The translations under genes were made by a program, and so were the position numbers. From the NCBI RefSeq assembly GCF_001949145.1, contig NW_019091618.1:30225-94224 (forward strand): a stretch of 64,000 bases of DNA, in the 5' to 3' direction. The notes under the pieces were generated by a model. It searched no databases. It was not told where the DNA came from and saw nothing but the letters and a program-made list of their open reading frames with translations. The stretch comes from Acanthaster planci. Its lineage: Eukaryota > Echinodermata > Asteroidea > Valvatida > Acanthasteridae. Below, piece after piece: positions 60,346-64,000 of this stretch. Within the stretch, counting starts at the first letter, position 1. Each line of letters opens with the position of its first letter.

Positions 60346-61712
60346 ATATGCATGAACAGAACTGCTTGGAACAACCCTCTGATAAAGACATTTTCGCACC
60401 AGCGACTTAAAATTCTACAGGCCGTCATGGTTACCTTTGAAGAAACAACGCAAAATAAATGCTCTCGAGTAGTAAATGTCGACAACGACCAAGGAAAAGC
60501 CAACCTTAGAGATCGTTCCTTGAGCTGTAACCCCTTTGTAAAATAGGGGAAATTTCTGCTTCAAACGACCGCGTGACTTCCAAGTTTTTAACCAGACAAA
60601 AGTTTCCTGTCCTCGCTGTGTGCCAGGTTATTCCCTTTCCAGGATATAGAACTTGGCCAGAATGTATCTTCTTGGCACTGCAGCATTATAATGTACATTA
60701 TTCTTGTTTGTTTTCTAGAAACCGAGCAACGCGCCTGGAATGCAACGCGCGGCAGATTGTTTCATTGTTCAAAGGTCTGGATACCTCATTAAATATGCAG
60801 CGCGTGGTGTGCGCTTAACTTAAATGGAAAACAAAGCGGTCGTTATGCTGCGCCTATATCATTCTGTGTGTCCAGATATCCAACGATGAAAAAGCTTTTT
60901 GATCATATCAAAATACAGATTTTACAAAGTTCCCGTGTTATAAGCAGGCTATTATATTTCGACTACTTTCCACTGACACCCCGGAAACAAAATAATTCGT
61001 TTATCTAACTATACAGTTCTTTTATCTGCATGAACACAACTGCTTGGAAAAACCCATCTGATAAAGACATTTTCGCACGAGCGACTTATAAATTCTACAT
61101 ACAGAAAGACATAGGCGCAGCATATTCAAGTTTAGACTAAGCGCCCACCACACGCTGCATATTTAATGAGGTATCCAGACCTTTGAACAATGAAACAATC
61201 TTTCCAAACTGTTGCGTATGTGCTGCGGGTTGCATTCCAGGCGCGTTGCTCGGTTTCCAGAAAACAAACAAACAAGAATAATGTACATTATAATGCTGCA
61301 GTGACAAGAATATACATTCTGGCCAAATTCTACAACGTGGAAAGGGAATAACCCGACTCACGACGACGACAGCAAAATTTTGTCCGGTGTAGAAAACTCG
61401 GAAGTCATGCGGTCGTTTGAAGCAGAAATTTGCCCTATTTTACCAAGGGGTTACAGCTCAAGGAACGATCTCTCAGGTTGGCTTTTCCTTGGTCGTTGTC
61501 GACATTAACTACTTGAGAGCATTTATTTTTCATTGTTTCTTAGCAGGTAACCATGACGGCCAGTAGACTTTATAAGTCGCTGGTGCAAAAATGTGTTTAT
61601 CAGAGGGTTGTTCCAAGCAGTTGTGTTCATGCAGACTCAAAGAATGGTATTGTTTGATAACGGAATGATTTTGTCACCGAGGTGTTTGTGGAAAGTAGTC
61701 GACATATAATAC
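60346..61712. mobile_element. Large foldback structure with a third, direct copy of one arm end
   Basis: Left arm 60346 to about 60880 is repeated inverted at about 61100-61640. Shared blocks include ACAACCCTCTGATAAA, GTCGACAACGACCAAGGAAA, CCAGAATGTA and CCTCATTAAATATGCAGCG. The centre (about 60945-61103) is a direct copy of the arm start plus its flank: TATTATATTTCGACTACTTT also appears inverted at 61685-61710. Arms differ by roughly 10 percent and small indels. No coding homology; open frames are mirror artefacts. Confidence 0.85.
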
Positions 61713-62244
61713 CCTACTTATACCACAGAAACTTTGTAAAGGCGATATTTTGATATGAACCCAAAGTTTTCTCATCATAAATAATAAACTTGCAGAGGAT
61801 CTGTGTTAAACAATTGAGGCACAAGTTTCCAGTTTCTAAAGTTGCCTTTAAGCTTCCTAATTTCGCTCTAAAGTTGGCTTTTGTAACAAATCTACATAGT
61901 GTGATGTACCCTTTGATTGCATTAATGCAGTCTTTCCTTTGCAAACAGCCGTTTTTGCCTGTGCCAACGACGTCTAACGGATTTGGAGCGATTTTTTTAG
62001 TATTCGTACTATTGGGGGTTGAATTCTTCGACAGGTTTGATCTGCACGTATGTATCAGAGATGTAATCTTAACGTATGTTTAGGTTTGTCTGGCAGTTCG
62101 ACAAGATACTTATTAAACGTAGTCTTATAAAACGACTTTACGCCATCTGGCAGTCTTCTTCTTAGAGGTGTTGACATCCTTTATTTCATATATAAAACTA
62201 ATTTTTGTCACTTTTCTTTTAACCCCAATTGGTAAGGGTTGCAA

Positions 62245-62500
62245 ACAGAGAGATGGTGGCTTTTGTTGTTTTTGTTTGTTTGTTTTTTGATATGCTCGGA
62301 TTTATGTGTGTTATTATTTCTTGTAAAATGAGAGAAACAAGTATTCATTTTCATGCGAAGAGACAAATGGTAGGTTGGTTTTTGTTTGTTGGGGTGTTTT
62401 GGTGTTTGTTTATTTTTTTGGCTCATGGTTAGCGTGTTGTTATCGCTGATAAAATGAGACGAAAACGTGTTCATTTGTTTCATTTTGTTAGAATAAGTAT
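62245..62500. repeat. Diverged tandem pair of about 115 bp
   Basis: Blocks TTTTTGTTTGTT, TATTTTTTTGGCTC or TTTTTTGATATGCTC, GTGTTATTATTTCTTGTAAAA and ATGAGA(G/C)(A/G)AA...TTCAT recur twice. T/G-rich; non-coding. Confidence 0.5.
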
Positions 62501-64000
62501 ACAAGGTCTATATTTCACGTTCTTTTATTTCTAAAAAATTCCTACGCCCCCAACACTATTTTTATTTGATCGAAATTTTGCCGGCTTATCAAGTACATCC
62601 AGGGTATGTCATAGTGCAGCGCATTTACAGTATCATCCATAAAATTAGTCGCTCAGAATCAGAAACTTGCTGTAGGAGGCTAGTTTTACAGTATCTGCAG
62701 TTACTTGGGACATATATTATCTTGGGACATATATTATGTCATTCAGAGAACATGAGGAACGGTAAATTTGCATTCACCATATCATGCATTAGGCGTATTT
62801 CTTTTACTTCAATCTCGATATTACTGAAAATGCACTTGGCTTAGGTCTATTAAAACATGACCCTGTACAGGCCATTACTGGCAAAGATGTCTTGGCGGTT
62901 CCAATTCATTTTTTATTCATTTTGCATGGAAGACCTTTACTCCAAAATCTTCACAATAGGTAATAATAATACCCCACAATTAGAGCACAGCAGTGTTGGA
63001 TTCTTGCGTAACTACCAAGGCCACTTGCTGGCTTTGATAAACAGAACCTTTTCTATCAAAAGTGCACAAGAAATGGAATGCAATAGAATTCCTGTGGAAT
63101 TGGAATCCATTGAGTCAGCTTCCATACGTTGGATTTTTTTTTTTAATTCCTGGACAAAGGATACTTCCATGATTTATGGCAAGCATCACAAAACAAGCAG
63201 TCACTCAATGCGGTACTTACGTTGGAGGAATCTGTACAAATTTCAGTTCACAGTGGTTCATACTGGATGGTTTTGTGATTAGAGTACTCGAGATGTTTCT
63301 GAGTACGGTCATTTTGACACCAATTTTTTTGAATATCGAACATATCGTCCTTGTGCAGCACCCATTTTCCCAATACAGGTCGGTCAAAATGTGTACGTTT
63401 TCCCAGCGCCGTCCCCAGTGCACACGGGCTGCCACACGTGGTCTTGAACGTCAGGTGACCGTAACGACAAAGCCAAAGGTCCGATTGAGTGCAAAGTTCA
63501 CATTTGTAAGGATAAAGAGTGATTTTAGAAGCATGCCAAGTTTCAAAACAATCGAGCATGGCACAGCCTATTGGCTGTGAAATGGGCCGATAAAACGAGG
63601 CTCTTTGGGGGTTTAAATTAATCATGTTAACAGCAACCCTTAGATAATTGTCAGACTGAATGATGATAATTATGTTTAGGAAATCCGAGTTCATTTCTGA
63701 ATGAGAAGCTTAAGTGGCCGATATTCTGCAAATGGCAATGCAGTGTGGCGTGAAACTTGAACTTGTTAAACAAAATGCTCCTAACACAGATCCAGAGATG
63801 GGCTGGGTTTTGGGGCAGAAATATACATGTACATGTACCACCATTGTGTATCTAGTTTAAATACCAAGAGCATGCACACGTGCCTTTCAGACCTGCTTTT
63901 CACTTGAACATTCAAAGCAAAATGTACATACACGTACTATGTATTTACAACAATAGAGGCTTTGCATAGTAGCTATTTTGCAGAGCAGTTTTGTTCCACA

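Larger units (their letters stand above)
58826..64000. other. Downstream of ETFRF1, no gene seen
   Basis: Besides the foldback structure and short repeats, no exon was recognised. In human the next gene is KRAS; no RAS G-box or CaaX-like exon was seen here. Open frames at 62857-63282 and 63176-63694 overlap on both strands and lack known motifs. Confidence 0.5.

Noticed and set aside
60573-61361. Two similar ORFs on opposite strands that look like a gene pair
   Set aside because: They are mirror images produced by the inverted repeat arms; no domain, and the reading is interrupted differently in each arm.
63176-63694. 134- and 148-codon overlapping ORFs near the right edge
   Set aside because: Opposite strands overlap fully, composition is not protein-like and no motif was recognised.
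58826-64000. KRAS as the next neighbour, as in human
   Set aside because: No RAS G-box, switch or C-terminal CaaX-type exon could be found on either strand within the window.

Overview
This is a 64-kb stretch of animal nuclear DNA: large GT-AG introns, small phase-consistent exons, tRNA-derived SINEs, cut-and-paste transposons and retroelement remains. It is AT-rich and studded with the palindrome TACATGTA and its relatives (GTACATGTAC, ACCGGTACATGTACCGGT). The best guess is a marine invertebrate deuterostome (echinoderm, hemichordate or lancelet); the sequence alone does not settle which.

Two host genes are firmly supported. On the minus strand, DNAI7 (CASC1/CFAP94, an axonemal dynein-associated protein) occupies the left side. 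Nine coding exons between 20093 and 1009 join in frame and follow the human protein in order; the C-terminal part lies off the left edge. A candidate initiator exon (an ATG directly followed by GTAAGT) sits at 36873-36875 and would give an N-terminus MPPKSPAK. On the plus strand, ETFRF1 (LYRM5, a mitochondrial LYR protein that regulates electron transfer flavoprotein) is complete in two coding exons, 57724-57768 and 58066-58275. The two genes are divergent neighbours, as CASC1 and LYRM5 are on human chromosome 12, so this is an ancient head-to-head pair whose intergenic space here has been swollen by transposons.

Layout. 1-20.1 kb: DNAI7 exons and introns, with a TA-flanked 1.2-kb inverted-repeat element (10.5-11.75 kb), a full-length tRNA-SINE with a 15-bp target duplication (13.56-13.84 kb), a pogo/Tigger-like element (15.9-17.0 kb) and a small palindromic element (17.7-18.0 kb). 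20.1-36.9 kb: probable first intron of DNAI7; inside it, on the plus strand, lies a divergent MADS-domain-like locus joined to a cysteine/histidine finger (27.15-28.63 kb). It converges with a heavily degraded minus-strand coding region (29.0-31.3 kb). Together these may be the remains of an unfamiliar mobile element. 37.0-38.3 kb: candidate promoter region with paired RFX-type half-sites. 38.9-46.5 kb: a graveyard of retroelements, namely a Penelope-like reverse transcriptase (plus), a Ty3/Gypsy integrase region (plus) and a LINE with PHD-like finger, endonuclease and reverse transcriptase (minus), cut by a foldback element. 46.6-54 kb: DNA-transposon derivatives, including a hAT MITE with 8-bp duplication and a 738-bp element with 9-bp duplication. 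54-64 kb: ETFRF1, a second tRNA-SINE and a large foldback structure at 60.3-61.7 kb.

No rRNA genes, free tRNA genes or CRISPR arrays were seen. All retroelement reading frames are broken.
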